The position numbers and the translations under genes were made by a program. From the NCBI RefSeq assembly GCF_019186805.1, contig NZ_CP066783.1:4725501-4789500 (forward strand): a DNA stretch of 64,000 bases. The letters run 5' to 3'. Below are positions 1-9,471 of the stretch, in pieces. This stretch comes from Comamonas fluminis. GTDB taxonomy: Bacteria > Pseudomonadota > Gammaproteobacteria > Burkholderiales > Burkholderiaceae_C. The notes below the pieces were generated by a model, which was given only the letters and a program-made list of their open reading frames with translations, was not told the DNA's origin and made no database searches. Every line of letters begins with the position of its first letter. The stretch's first letter is position 1.

Positions 1-270
1 CCCTTTATTGCGCGGCGCATCATTGCGGAGTTGCAGCCCTCCACGCCAGCCGCACTGAAAGAGCTGCCGCCCGAGAGCGCTCTCAGCGTTCGAGAGGTAC
101 AGATTCTCAAGCTGGTGGCCGATGGCATGACCAATCGGGAAATCGCCGAGTCGCTGTTTCTGTCGCGCTACACGGTGGAGTGCCATATCAAGAACATCTA
201 CCGCAAGCTCTCGGTACCGTCACGCACCAAAGCCGTCATCGAAGCACGAGCGCGCGGCCTGCTGCCCTGA
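1..270 (+). CDS. LuxR/NarL-family response regulator, C-terminal part (5' end outside window)
   Basis: The reading frame is open from the first base, so the gene starts upstream and only its last 89 residues are seen. They hold a complete LuxR-type helix-turn-helix: LSVREVQILKLVADGMTNRE, then an IAESLFLSRYTVECHIKNIY recognition region, and they end in ARGLLP. The receiver domain is missing from the window. The stop lies 5 bp before a sensor kinase carrying a HisKA_3 histidine box, the usual partner of NarL-type regulators, so the two genes very probably form one operon and one signalling pair. Target genes cannot be inferred. Confidence 0.9.
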   Translation, partial: PFIARRIIAELQPSTPAALKELPPESALSVREVQILKLVADGMTNREIAESLFLSRYTVECHIKNIYRKLSVPSRTKAVIEARARGLLP

Positions 271-275
271 ACCGT

Positions 276-2213
276 ATGCGCCAGCCGCTTTCCGCCTCCA
301 TCTGTCTGCGTCTGCTGGCGATGTTCTGGCTGCTGGCATGCTCGGCAATTACAGCCCATGCGCAGGAAGCCACCAGCTGCCAGCCGCAGATCCTGAAAAT
401 TCAAGTCGCCAAGGCCGATGCACAGGGCCCCATTCCTGAAGGGCAGGCTCTGGACTGGAGCCCTGTGCCAAAGCTCAATGACTACTGGCGCAACCGCTGG
501 CCTGGCTATGTGGGCGCCGCCTGGTACCGGATTGACTGGCAACAACCCTGCGACAAGCAGCCAACGGCCCTGTTTCTTCATTCCATGATCATGGCTGGCG
601 AGGTCTATGCCGGTCAGGACGCGCTCTGGCGCGACAAGTACCTGAGCGAACCCCTGAGCCGCAGCTGGAACATGCCCCAGTACTGGCTGCTGCCACAAAC
701 CAGCCTGCAAGCGGGCACGCATCAGATCTGGATTCGCATTCACGGCCGTGCCGATGACAGTGCTGGGCTGGGACCGGTTTACATTGGAGACCCCAAAAAG
801 CTGATGGATCTCTTTGAGCAGGCAATGTGGGATCACCGCACCATGCTCTACATCAGCCTGATGGTTGCGCTCGTCATGTCGGTGCTGTTTGGCTTTGCCT
901 GGCTGCAAAACCGCCCTCAGACAACACTGGGCTGGTATGCCACTACCAATATGTTCTGGGCCTTGCTGATGGCCAGTGCACTGACCATCAGCGCCTGGCC
1001 TCTGCCTTCATCGCTGGCCTATGCGCGGGCAGGCGCGGTACTGTTCATCGGTTTTGCTACCAGTTACTGCATTTTTGTTGTTCGATTTGGCGATTTGCGC
1101 CTTCCTCGCCTGGAAAGAATGCTATGGGTTTTTTCAGGCACAGCGCTTGCACTCCATGTGTTCGCACCAGTTTCCTGGCGGACCATAGCCATAGCCATTG
1201 CCACCCATGCCATTCATGCGCTGCTGATCGTCGTCATCAGCCTGTGGTTTCCCTTCCATGCCTGGCGCACACGCAAGCCCGAGCATCTGATGTTTGCCAC
1301 CTGCATTCCCTTTGTCTTGCTCCCCGGCCTTCATGACCTGCTGTCGGTCAATGGCCTCATCGGGCCATCCATCTCGCTGCAGCCTTACTCCGTCCCCATC
1401 ACGACGATTGCACTGGCGCTGGTGCTGGGCCGACAGCTGGCCCTGAATATCCGGCGCATCGAGCAGTTCAATGTCGAGCTGACCGAAAGCGTCTCCCGCG
1501 CCTGTGATGACCTGAGCCTGACGCTGGAGCGCGAGCACTCTCTGGCCCTGCGCCACAGCTTGCTGCAAGAGCGCATGCAAATCTCTCATGACCTGCATGA
1601 CAGCCTGGGCGGCTCTCTGGTGCGCTCGATTGCCTATGTCGAGCAGTCGCGCGCGCCCCTGCCCAATACCCAGGTGCTGTCCATGCTCAAGCTCATGCGC
1701 GACGACCTGCGCCAGATGATTGACAACGGAGCCAGCATCACCCTGCAGGTTCCTGAAACCCCCGCCCAGTGGATTGCCCCGATACGCCACCGCTTCAGCC
1801 TGCTGTTTGAAGAGCTGGAACTGCAGGCCAGCTGGGTGCTGCCGCCCATCTGGATCACCTGCCCCAGCCCCATTCAGTGCCTGACGCTGACCCGGGTGCT
1901 GGAAGAGGCGCTGACCAATGTCATCAAACACAGCCGTGCCCGGCGCGTCTGCGTCTTTCTGGAGCAGCCCTCGCCCCAGGAATTGACGCTGCGCATCACC
2001 GACGACGGCGTAGGCTTTGATGTGCACAGCACCCAGGCCAATGGCATGGGCGTGGGCATGCGCAGCATGCAAGCCCGGGTGGAGCGCATCAACGGCACGC
2101 TGACGGTAGAGTCTTCCACCGGTACCACCGTGCTGCTGGCCCGCTTGCTGCTGAGTGAACGAACAGGAGCGTCCGCAGAAACGCCGTCGGGCTCGATGCC
2201 GCTGCAGCCATAG
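276..2213 (+). CDS. Membrane sensor histidine kinase (7TM-type sensor, HisKA_3)
   Basis: A 645-residue sensor kinase. The ATG at 276 was chosen because it begins a clear signal peptide (cleavage near AHAQ) 5 bp after the response regulator stop; starts further upstream lie inside that gene. Residues about 30-185 form an extracytoplasmic sensory domain, followed at about 190-400 by a run of roughly seven hydrophobic helices in the arrangement of 7TMR-DISM receptors. The cytoplasmic part has a HisKA_3 box (ISHDLHDSLGGSL, probable phospho-acceptor His441) and a HATPase_c domain with an N box (LEEALTNVIKH) and a G box (DDGVGFD). The signal sensed is unknown. Confidence 0.9.
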   Translation: MRQPLSASICLRLLAMFWLLACSAITAHAQEATSCQPQILKIQVAKADAQGPIPEGQALDWSPVPKLNDYWRNRWPGYVGAAWYRIDWQQPCDKQPTALFLHSMIMAGEVYAGQDALWRDKYLSEPLSRSWNMPQYWLLPQTSLQAGTHQIWIRIHGRADDSAGLGPVYIGDPKKLMDLFEQAMWDHRTMLYISLMVALVMSVLFGFAWLQNRPQTTLGWYATTNMFWALLMASALTISAWPLPSSLAYARAGAVLFIGFATSYCIFVVRFGDLRLPRLERMLWVFSGTALALHVFAPVSWRTIAIAIATHAIHALLIVVISLWFPFHAWRTRKPEHLMFATCIPFVLLPGLHDLLSVNGLIGPSISLQPYSVPITTIALALVLGRQLALNIRRIEQFNVELTESVSRACDDLSLTLEREHSLALRHSLLQERMQISHDLHDSLGGSLVRSIAYVEQSRAPLPNTQVLSMLKLMRDDLRQMIDNGASITLQVPETPAQWIAPIRHRFSLLFEELELQASWVLPPIWITCPSPIQCLTLTRVLEEALTNVIKHSRARRVCVFLEQPSPQELTLRITDDGVGFDVHSTQANGMGVGMRSMQARVERINGTLTVESSTGTTVLLARLLLSERTGASAETPSGSMPLQP

Positions 2214-2271
2214 GCACGACTCACATCTCACATAACATAGCCCTCTGCAAAAGAAGCCAGGGAGCTTAAAT

Positions 2272-3480
2272 ATGGGCATTGTGATCGACGGGGTGCTGCA
2301 CGAAGATGGCCGCTTTCCCCTGCCGCTGACGGCAGGCAAGCCCCATACGCTGACCACCAGCCCTGGCGTAGGCCGCCTCTCGCTGGGCCCGCGTGCCATG
2401 GGCAAGAAAGTTGATTTGTGGGTGGAGGCGGATGAACCCATTCACTGGCCCTGCTTTGATCCCTTCGCCACCATGGCGGGCTCGCCCTGGCCGCGCCATA
2501 TCGACTATCACGGCAATGACAGCGGCTTCTTTGCCTGGTCAGCCCAGCGCGACATCGAAGGCTTTACCTGGAAGCCCGCGCTGCCCCATGACGTCGAGGT
2601 AGATGCCAGCCTGTCCCGCATTGATGCGCTGTCACTGCACCTGCCTGCAGATGCTGCGGGCAATCTGCATATTCGCTTGCCCAGCACACCGCCGGGCAGA
2701 GTGCCGCGACTGGGTCTGCATGGTTCGCTGCACAAAGCGCAATTCAGCGGCGGCCTGCCGCAATACCTGAGCCTGAGCCCAGCCACCAGCAAGCGCAGCA
2801 GCGATGCGCCGCTGCAACTGCCCGACATGGGTGCGCTGCAGCAGGTTCAGCACCTGGAGCTGGGCAACGGCGCGGGCAAGCAGCCGATTTCGCTGCGCGG
2901 GCTGCGGCAGTTCCAGCAGCTCACCTCGCTATCGCTCTGGGGCCATTGTGTGGATCTGGAGGAGCTGGTGGCCCTGCAGGGGCTGACGTCTTTGCAACTG
3001 CGCTTCATGCCACAGCTCAGCGGCCTGCCAGCACTCGACAGCTGGCCCGCACTGGAAAGCTTTATCGCCTACAACGTGGAAGAAGCCACCGGCAAACGCC
3101 TGCGCCAGCAAATGAAGGCGCGTGAGAAACAGCGTGCCTGGGGCGGCTACAGCTCTGTCACCCAGCTGCGCAAACCCGAATGGTGGGCCAAGGAATATGG
3201 CCGCCCATTTGCAGGCTGGCCCGCCACCCGCGCCAAGCTGGCCCATGCGGCTTATGACGCGGTAGAGCTGGCTTTGCGCTCTGCCACCCAGCGCCAGCAG
3301 GCGCAGGCAGCGATTGAGGCATTTACCGTGCGCTTCAACAGCGTCAAAGGCATTGAAACCACCGAGCGCGAAGACCTGGGAGAAGCCGTGTGGCAGCTGG
3401 CGCAACGGCCCGAGGCGCAGGCGCTGGGCGTGACCGAAGAGCTGGCCCAGCAGTGGTTTGATGCGGTGAGGGACTATTGA
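2272..3480 (+). CDS. Uncharacterised protein with leucine-rich-repeat-like segment
   Basis: A 402-residue protein with no signal peptide or membrane segment. A GGGAG ribosome-binding site precedes the ATG. Residues about 180-265 show spaced leucine motifs (LQQVQHLELGN, QLTSLSLWGH, GLTSLQLRF), which resemble short leucine-rich repeats. The N-terminal third is rich in beta-type sequence and Gly/Pro; the C-terminal 120 residues are helical and charged. I do not recognise a named family. It lies 58 bp after the sensor kinase and converges on mnmA with 4 bp between the stops. Any functional link to the two-component system is speculation. Confidence 0.75.
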   Translation: MGIVIDGVLHEDGRFPLPLTAGKPHTLTTSPGVGRLSLGPRAMGKKVDLWVEADEPIHWPCFDPFATMAGSPWPRHIDYHGNDSGFFAWSAQRDIEGFTWKPALPHDVEVDASLSRIDALSLHLPADAAGNLHIRLPSTPPGRVPRLGLHGSLHKAQFSGGLPQYLSLSPATSKRSSDAPLQLPDMGALQQVQHLELGNGAGKQPISLRGLRQFQQLTSLSLWGHCVDLEELVALQGLTSLQLRFMPQLSGLPALDSWPALESFIAYNVEEATGKRLRQQMKAREKQRAWGGYSSVTQLRKPEWWAKEYGRPFAGWPATRAKLAHAAYDAVELALRSATQRQQAQAAIEAFTVRFNSVKGIETTEREDLGEAVWQLAQRPEAQALGVTEELAQQWFDAVRDY

Positions 3481-3484
3481 GAAA

Positions 3485-4615
3485 TTACTGAGCCGCTTCC
3501 GGATCCACCTGGGCAATGATGCCGCCGCCCAGACACACATCGCCGTCGTACAAAACGGCCGACTGGCCGGGCGTGACTGCCCATTGCGCTTCGGGGAAAT
3601 CCAGACGGAAGCCTGCCTCCGTCGCCTGCGAAATCAGCGCTGGTGAATCCGGCTGGCGGTAGCGGGTCTTGGAGCCGTACTGCGTGCCCTCGGCAGGTGC
3701 ATGGCCAGCCACCCAGCTGATCTGGTCGGCCACCAGCGCGTGCGACAGCAACATGGGGTGATCGTGCCCCTGCACTACGCGCAGAATGTTCTTGTCCATT
3801 TCCTTGGCCGCGACAAACCATGGAGCATGGTCGCCCGCGCCGCGCGCCGCACCTTTTTCCTTCACGCCGCCAATGCCCAGGCCGGAGCGCTGACCCAGCG
3901 TGTAAAACGACAGCCCCACATGCTTGCCCAGCTTGCGGTTGCGGTCGTCCAGAATCGGGCCCGGCTCCTTGCTGATGTAGCGGTTCAGGAAGTCGCGGAA
4001 GGGCCGCTCGCCAATAAAGCAGATGCCGGTCGAGTCTTTTTTCTTGGCGTTGGGCAGGCCAATTTCTTCGGCAATGCGGCGCACATCGGTCTTGCGCAGC
4101 TCGCCCACGGGGAACATGGCCTTGGACAGCTGCGCCTGGTTCAGGCGGTGCAGAAAATAGCTCTGGTCCTTGCTGTTATCCAGCCCCTTGAGCAGCTCGA
4201 ACAGCTGCGTCTCGGGGTTCTGGCGCACGCGCGCATAGTGGCCGGTGGCAATCTTGTCGGCCCCCAGGCGCATAGCGTGGTCCAGAAAGGCCTTGAACTT
4301 GATCTCGGCGTTGCACAGCACATCCGGGTTGGGTGTGCGGCCGGCCTGGTACTCGCGCAGAAACTCGGCAAAGACGCGGTCTTTGTAATCGGCGGCGAAG
4401 TTGACATGCTCGATCTCGATGCCGATCACATCGGCCACAGCGGCAGCGTCCACAAAATCGATATTGGACGAGCAAAACTCGCTGTCATCGTCATCTTCCC
4501 AGTTCTTCATGAAGATGCCGACGACCTCGTGGCCTTGCTGTTTGAGAAGGTGGGCCGTCACAGCGGAATCCACACCGCCCGACAAACCCACCACGACACG
4601 GTGCTTGTTGCTCAT
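3485..4615 (-). CDS. mnmA: tRNA-specific 2-thiouridylase MnmA
   Basis: MnmA makes the 2-thio group of wobble uridine in Lys, Glu and Gln tRNAs, using ATP and sulfur relayed from IscS and Tus proteins. The 376-residue product has the N-terminal PP-loop ([10 protein letters not shown]), the two catalytic cysteines in family context (VLCNAEIKF and [10 protein letters not shown]) and the GHYAR and [10 protein letters not shown] motifs. The frame stays open upstream to 5032, but [14 protein letters not shown] is the family start and the extension would run through the divergent LysR gene. The NudJ-like Nudix gene often found beside mnmA lies 7 kb away here. Confidence 0.97.
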   Translation of the reverse strand: MSNKHRVVVGLSGGVDSAVTAHLLKQQGHEVVGIFMKNWEDDDDSEFCSSNIDFVDAAAVADVIGIEIEHVNFAADYKDRVFAEFLREYQAGRTPNPDVLCNAEIKFKAFLDHAMRLGADKIATGHYARVRQNPETQLFELLKGLDNSKDQSYFLHRLNQAQLSKAMFPVGELRKTDVRRIAEEIGLPNAKKKDSTGICFIGERPFRDFLNRYISKEPGPILDDRNRKLGKHVGLSFYTLGQRSGLGIGGVKEKGAARGAGDHAPWFVAAKEMDKNILRVVQGHDHPMLLSHALVADQISWVAGHAPAEGTQYGSKTRYRQPDSPALISQATEAGFRLDFPEAQWAVTPGQSAVLYDGDVCLGGGIIAQVDPEAAQ

Positions 4616-4669
4616 AGGTGTGCGATTATCCCAGCGCCCGCTTTGCTGCTGCGGGCGTGAGGATTTGCC

Positions 4670-5605
4670 ATGGAACTGCGCCAGCTGCGCTACTTTGTAC
4701 GGATTGTTGAACTGGGCTCCATGAGCCGCGCCGCGCTGGACCTGGACATGGTGCAGTCCGCACTCAGCCAGCAGATCAGCCGGCTGGAGTCGGAACTCTC
4801 CACCCGGCTGCTGCAGCGCACACCACGCGGCGTCCTCCCCACGGAGGCGGGTCAGGCCTTTTTTCACGAGGCCCAGCTCACCCTGCGCCATGCCACGCAA
4901 GCCATTCACGCTGCCCAGCAGGCGCGGCTGTCGGGTGCCGTCAGCATGGGGCTCTCGCCCACCATCGCCAACGTGCTGGGCCTGCCACTGATGCGCGCCA
5001 TGCGCGAGCGCTACCCCGATGTGCGCCTGCACATGGTGTCGGCGCTTTCAGGGCATTTAACGAGTCTTCTCAACGCCAGACAATTGGATCTAGCTATTCT
5101 TTTTGACACCAATAGCGCCCGCCGCTGGAGCGTGATGCCGCTGCTGGAAGAAAAACTGTTCCTCATCCAGTCGCGCCGCCAGCCGGTAGCCGCGCAGATA
5201 CCGCACGACACGCCCATCCGCCTGGCGCAGCTGCAGCAGGTGCCGCTCATCCTGCCCTCGGGCAGTCACGGCCTGCGCAGCTCCATCATGACCTCATTCA
5301 CCAGTGCAGGCTTTCAGTCGCAAATGGCCATGGAAATCGACTCCCTGCCGCTGCTGATGGAAGCGGTAGACGCGGGCATGGGTGCTACCGTCCAACCCTG
5401 GTCTGCCGTGGGCATGTACCGCGACGCCACAGAGCGCTTTCAGTGGTCGCAGATCGCCGACGAATCCGTGCGGCGCAAAGCCGCGCTGTGCAGCTTGTCT
5501 GACGATGAACTTTCCCCTGCTGCGCTAGCTGCACGGGTGGTGTTGATGGATTGCGCGCGGCAGTTGGTAAAGTCAGGGGGATGGGTAGGGGCTGCGCTGG
5601 TGTAG
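4670..5605 (+). CDS. tcuR: LysR-family transcriptional regulator, probable TcuR
   Basis: A 311-residue LysR regulator with an N-terminal winged helix ([20 protein letters not shown], then [14 protein letters not shown]) and a C-terminal periplasmic-binding-like inducer domain. The N-terminus and the segment with [18 protein letters not shown] match my memory of TcuR, the activator of tricarballylate genes, and tcuA-tcuB begin about 1.1 kb downstream on the same strand. A DUF3883 gene separates them. The gene is divergent from mnmA with a 54-bp gap. A Nac-like LysR is the main alternative; location favours TcuR. Confidence 0.8.
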   Translation: MELRQLRYFVRIVELGSMSRAALDLDMVQSALSQQISRLESELSTRLLQRTPRGVLPTEAGQAFFHEAQLTLRHATQAIHAAQQARLSGAVSMGLSPTIANVLGLPLMRAMRERYPDVRLHMVSALSGHLTSLLNARQLDLAILFDTNSARRWSVMPLLEEKLFLIQSRRQPVAAQIPHDTPIRLAQLQQVPLILPSGSHGLRSSIMTSFTSAGFQSQMAMEIDSLPLLMEAVDAGMGATVQPWSAVGMYRDATERFQWSQIADESVRRKAALCSLSDDELSPAALAARVVLMDCARQLVKSGGWVGAALV

Positions 5606-5686
5606 GGTCTAGAGAAACCAGCGGATGTTGGGAATGCCAGCGTAGGCACGCTGCCAGTACGGCACACAGCCTGGCAAGATAGCGGC

Positions 5687-6544
5687 ATGGTGCAAATCAA
5701 TCAAAACAGCGACTGGACGAGCCAAGAAATCACCACCATTGTTCGCTCTTATCTCGATATGCTGTCGTTGGAATTGGCTGGGCAGCGGTATAGCAAAACG
5801 GATTTCCGTAACTTGCTGCTTGAACAACTTCAGGGCAAACGATCCAAAGGCTCCATAGAGTTCAAACACTGCAATATCAGCGCAGCGATGAAATTGCTTG
5901 GATACCCGTCGATTCAAGGCTACAAACCGCGATCTAATTTTCAGAAAGACTTGCTGGACGAAGTCATCCGGCAGATCGCTACATACCCTTCTTTAGATCA
6001 GATTGTTGAGTCTGCTGTGATGCAACCAGCGCAAATGCCATTGCTACTCAGTTTCGACAATGTTCCCCAGCAAGCACCCCAAAAAAGTCACCGTGTCGCA
6101 GAACCGTTGGCCCAATATGTCGCGGGACATCCTTCAAAGCGCGACTTTCTGGCGCAAGAAGCACGCAATCAATCTTTAGGCTTGGCTGGCGAGCGCTTTG
6201 TCATCGCTTATGAATGCTGGAAGCTGGAGCAACACGGTTTGCATAATTTGGCGAATAAAGTTGAGCATGTCTCGCAAACGCAAGGAGATGGCCTTGGATT
6301 TGATGTGCGCTCTTTCGACTTGGATGGCCACGAACAGTTAATTGAAGTGAAGACCACCACCTTTGCCAAGGAAACCCCATTTTTCTTGAGCCACAACGAA
6401 CTAAAAGTGTCTCAGGCAGAGAGCCAAAAGTACCATCTTCGCCGTGTGTACAGCTTTCGCGCTCAACCCCGCTTCTTCACATTGCAAGGCGACATTGCCC
6501 AGCACTGTTGCCTTGACCCGGTGACTTACCGCGCCAGCTTCTAA
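5687..6544 (+). CDS. DUF3883 domain protein (possible nuclease-fold protein)
   Basis: A 285-residue protein. The N-terminal half (EFKHCNISAAMKLLGYPSIQ) is the region that commonly precedes DUF3883. The C-terminal half has the DUF3883 core: NQSLGLAGERFVIAYE, GDGLGFDVRSF and LIEVKTTTFAKETPFFLS. The spaced Asp and EVK resemble the D-(x)n-ExK arrangement of PD-(D/E)XK nucleases; catalysis is inferred only. Base composition is clearly AT-richer than the genes on both sides, and the gene sits between tcuR and tcuA, so recent acquisition is likely. DUF3883 proteins are often seen near restriction or defence genes, but none lies here. Confidence 0.85.
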   Translation: MVQINQNSDWTSQEITTIVRSYLDMLSLELAGQRYSKTDFRNLLLEQLQGKRSKGSIEFKHCNISAAMKLLGYPSIQGYKPRSNFQKDLLDEVIRQIATYPSLDQIVESAVMQPAQMPLLLSFDNVPQQAPQKSHRVAEPLAQYVAGHPSKRDFLAQEARNQSLGLAGERFVIAYECWKLEQHGLHNLANKVEHVSQTQGDGLGFDVRSFDLDGHEQLIEVKTTTFAKETPFFLSHNELKVSQAESQKYHLRRVYSFRAQPRFFTLQGDIAQHCCLDPVTYRASF

Positions 6545-6660
6545 AAGCTGTCGACCTAGCAAACATCACAAATCGTGATACCCCCATCCCCTCACCCCGC
6601 TGCACGGGTGAGGCGGCGCTCTCTACAGTGAGGTTCAACACTTGCCCACTTTCCCTGATG

Positions 6661-6681
6661 CACTCTGAAAAGAGTGTTTTT
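6661..6681 (+). terminator. Probable rho-independent terminator before tcuA
   Basis: CACTCT, loop GAAA, AGAGTG, then five T residues. It lies between the DUF3883 gene and tcuA, so tcuA is probably transcribed from its own start or is attenuated here. Confidence 0.6.
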
Positions 6682-6723
6682 CGGGATCAGAGGCAAGACA
6701 AGATTCACCCACGTTGAACCGCC

Positions 6724-8190
6724 ATGGGCCTGCGCGCATGGCAGCCCATCATGAAAACTGAAGCCTTTGACACCGATGTACTCGTCATCGGTGGTGGCAA
6801 TGCGGCCCTGTGCGCCGCACTCATGGCACGCGAAGCGGGCAGCCGCGTGCTGCTGCTTGAATCCGCGCCCCGCGAGTGGCGCGGCGGCAATTCCGGCCAC
6901 ACCCGCAATCTGCGCTGCATGCACGATGCGCCGCAGGATGTGCTGGTCGAAGCCTATCCCGAAGAAGAGTACTGGCAGGACTTGCTCAAAGTCACCGGCG
7001 GCATCACCAACGAGCATCTGGCCCGCATGGTGATCCGCGCCTCCTCCACCTGCCGCAACTGGATGCGCAAGCACGGCGTGCACTTTCAGCCGCCGCTGTC
7101 GGGCGCGTTGCATGTGGCACGCACCAATGCCTTTTTCATGGGCGGCGGCAAGGCGCTGGTGAATGCGTATTACCGCAGTGCCGAGAAACTGGGCGTGGAA
7201 ATTCGCTACGAATCACCCGTGGACCATATTGAAATCGACAACGGTCGGTTTTTGGCCGCCTGGGTCAAGGGCCAGCGCATCACCGCCAAAAGCTGCGTGC
7301 TGGCTGCAGGCGGCTTTGAATCCAACCGCGAATGGCTGCGTGAGGCCTGGGGCCAGAACGAGCGCGGCGAATGGCCTTCGGACAACTTTCTGATCCGTGG
7401 CACAGCTTTCAACAAGGGCGTGCTGCTGCGCCATATGCTCGACGAGCAGGGCGCAGACAGCATTGGCGACCCCACACAGGCCCACATGGTGGCGATTGAC
7501 GCCCGCGCCCCGCTGTATGACGGCGGTATCTGCACCCGCATCGATTGCGTGTCGCTGGGCGTGGTGGTCAACCGCGAGGCCAAGCGCTTTTACGACGAAG
7601 GCGAAGATTTCTGGCCCAAGCGCTATGCCATCTGGGGCCGCCTGGTGGCCCAGCAGCCGGGGCAGATTGCCTATTCGATCATCGACAGCAAGGCCATTGG
7701 CCGCTTTATGCCGCCGGTGTTCCCTGGTGTGAAGGCCGATTCGCTGCCCGAGCTGGCGCAGAAGCTGGGCCTGGATGTGGACACCTTTATGCAGACCCTG
7801 AATGCCTACAACGGCAACTGCAAGGTGGGCCACTTTGACCACACGGCGCTGGACGACTGCCATACCGAAGGCGTGACTCCCGCCAAAACCCACTGGGCAC
7901 GCCCGCTGGATACCGGGCCGTTCTATGGCTATGCGCTGCGCCCCGGCGTGACGTTTACCTATCTGGGCCTGAAGGTGGACGACACCGCCGCCGTGCGTTT
8001 TAACGACCAGCCCAGCCAGAACCTGTTTGTGGCGGGCGAAATGATGGCCGGCAATGTGCTGGGCAAGGGCTACACCGCGGGTGTGGGCATGTCGATTGGC
8101 ACGGCGTTTGGCCGGATTGCCGGGCGCAATGCGGCGCTGGCGGCCGCTGGTAAAGCCGCTATCCACGGCGCAGTAAAAGACGAGGTCTGA
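6724..8190 (+). CDS. tcuA: FAD-dependent tricarballylate dehydrogenase TcuA
   Basis: TcuA oxidises tricarballylate to cis-aconitate, which enters the TCA cycle. The 488-residue protein has an N-terminal FAD-binding Rossmann motif (VLVIGGGNAALCAALMARE), the TcuA-type segment GGNSGHTRNLRCMHD, and a C-terminal flavoprotein signature (FVAGEMMAGNVLGKGYTAGV). An in-frame ATG at 6751 (MKTEAFDT) is equally possible; neither start has a strong ribosome-binding site, and 6751 gives an N-terminus closer to the FAD motif. The stop touches the start of tcuB, which argues for one operon. Confidence 0.92.
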   Translation: MGLRAWQPIMKTEAFDTDVLVIGGGNAALCAALMAREAGSRVLLLESAPREWRGGNSGHTRNLRCMHDAPQDVLVEAYPEEEYWQDLLKVTGGITNEHLARMVIRASSTCRNWMRKHGVHFQPPLSGALHVARTNAFFMGGGKALVNAYYRSAEKLGVEIRYESPVDHIEIDNGRFLAAWVKGQRITAKSCVLAAGGFESNREWLREAWGQNERGEWPSDNFLIRGTAFNKGVLLRHMLDEQGADSIGDPTQAHMVAIDARAPLYDGGICTRIDCVSLGVVVNREAKRFYDEGEDFWPKRYAIWGRLVAQQPGQIAYSIIDSKAIGRFMPPVFPGVKADSLPELAQKLGLDVDTFMQTLNAYNGNCKVGHFDHTALDDCHTEGVTPAKTHWARPLDTGPFYGYALRPGVTFTYLGLKVDDTAAVRFNDQPSQNLFVAGEMMAGNVLGKGYTAGVGMSIGTAFGRIAGRNAALAAAGKAAIHGAVKDEV

Positions 8191-9408
8191 ATGAGCATCC
8201 AATCCCTGCAAGAACTGGGCAAGGAAGCCCAGACCCTGGCCACCGGCATCACGGGCAAAGTCATCCCCATCATCCCTGCACCCACGGAAACAGCGGCCGA
8301 GGGCGAAGTAGCCCGCGTAATGCAGATCTGCAATGCCTGCCGCTATTGCGAAGGCTTTTGCGCCGTGTTCCCGGCCATGACGCGCCGCCTGGAGTTCGGC
8401 AAGGCCGATGTGCACTATCTGGCCAATCTCTGCCACAACTGCGGCGCCTGCCTGCACGCCTGCCAGTACGCGCCGCCACATGAATTTGCCATCAACATCC
8501 CCAAGGCCATGGCCGAGGTGCGCGGCCAAACCTATGCCGACTACGCCTGGCCGCCTGCAATGGGCAAGCTGTATCAGAAAAATGGCCTGACGCTGTCTCT
8601 AGCACTGGTGGCGGGCCTGTTTATCTTCCTCGCGCTGGCTGTGGCCATGCAGGGCGGGCTGGGCCAGTTGTGGAACAGCAATCTGGGCAACAACTTCTAC
8701 AACCTGTTCCCGCACAACCTGCTGGTCAGCATTTTTGCGCCGGTGTTTCTGTTCGTGGTGTTTGCGCTGTTCATGGGCGTGCGTCGCTTCTGGAAGGACG
8801 TCAAACCCGCTACCAGCAATGTGGATGTGAGCGGCCCGGCCGCTGCCGAAGCCACGCACGACGTGCTGCGTCTGAAGTATCTGGATGGTGGCCACGGTGA
8901 CGGCTGCCACAACGAGGACGACGAGTACACCTTGAAGCGCCGCCGTTTCCACCACTTCACCTTCTACGGCTTCATGCTGTGCTTTGCGGCCACGGCACTG
9001 GCCACGGTGTACCACTACGTCTTCAACCTGCCTGCGCCGTATGAGCTGCCAAGCCTGCCCAAGATTCTGGGCGCTCTGGGTGGCGTGAGTCTGATGATCG
9101 GCACTGCTGGCTTGTGGCACCTGAACCGCACCCGCCATCCGCTGCATGGCGATGCCAAGCAAAAGCCCATGGACCTGGGTTTTATCGCCCTGCTGTTTGT
9201 GGTGGCTGCCAGCGGCCTGGCGCTGTGGCTGGGCCGGGGCACGCCTGCCCTTGCGCTGCTGCTGTGCCTGCATCTGGGCGCGGTGATTGCCCTGTTTGCC
9301 ACCTTGCCCTACGGCAAGTTTGCCCACGGCGTGTTCCGCACGGCCTCGCTGCTGCGCCACAACGCCGAAAAGCGCGAACCCAGCCCCATCGGCCTGGGCG
9401 CTGATTAA
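8191..9408 (+). CDS. tcuB: Tricarballylate utilisation 4Fe-4S membrane protein TcuB
   Basis: TcuB reoxidises the flavin of TcuA by passing electrons towards the membrane. The 405-residue protein has two N-terminal cysteine clusters ([11 protein letters not shown] and [11 protein letters not shown]) for iron-sulfur centres, followed by about six hydrophobic helices with histidines suited to haem or quinone contact. The start codon follows the tcuA stop directly. Alternatives such as the related citrate-utilisation protein CitB are less likely because tcuA is adjacent. Confidence 0.92.
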   Translation: MSIQSLQELGKEAQTLATGITGKVIPIIPAPTETAAEGEVARVMQICNACRYCEGFCAVFPAMTRRLEFGKADVHYLANLCHNCGACLHACQYAPPHEFAINIPKAMAEVRGQTYADYAWPPAMGKLYQKNGLTLSLALVAGLFIFLALAVAMQGGLGQLWNSNLGNNFYNLFPHNLLVSIFAPVFLFVVFALFMGVRRFWKDVKPATSNVDVSGPAAAEATHDVLRLKYLDGGHGDGCHNEDDEYTLKRRRFHHFTFYGFMLCFAATALATVYHYVFNLPAPYELPSLPKILGALGGVSLMIGTAGLWHLNRTRHPLHGDAKQKPMDLGFIALLFVVAASGLALWLGRGTPALALLLCLHLGAVIALFATLPYGKFAHGVFRTASLLRHNAEKREPSPIGLGAD

Positions 9409-9417
9409 ACCAGCCGA

Positions 9418-9439
9418 CCCCGGGCTGAAAGACCCGGGG
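9418..9439 (+). other. Intercistronic hairpin between tcuB and the binding-protein gene
   Basis: CCCCGGG and CCCGGGG arms around an 8-base loop, with no T-run after it. It could stabilise or process the downstream mRNA so that the binding protein is made in excess; this is inference. Confidence 0.5.
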
Positions 9440-9471
9440 CGAATCAAAACATCCTCACAAGGAGACATCCC

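Noticed and set aside
3701..4660. 319-codon plus-strand frame opposite mnmA
   Set aside because: Antisense to a certain mnmA; composition is that of a shadow.
4616..5032. 139-codon N-terminal extension of MnmA
   Set aside because: It overlaps the divergent LysR gene and its promoter; MnmA proteins start at the PP-loop.
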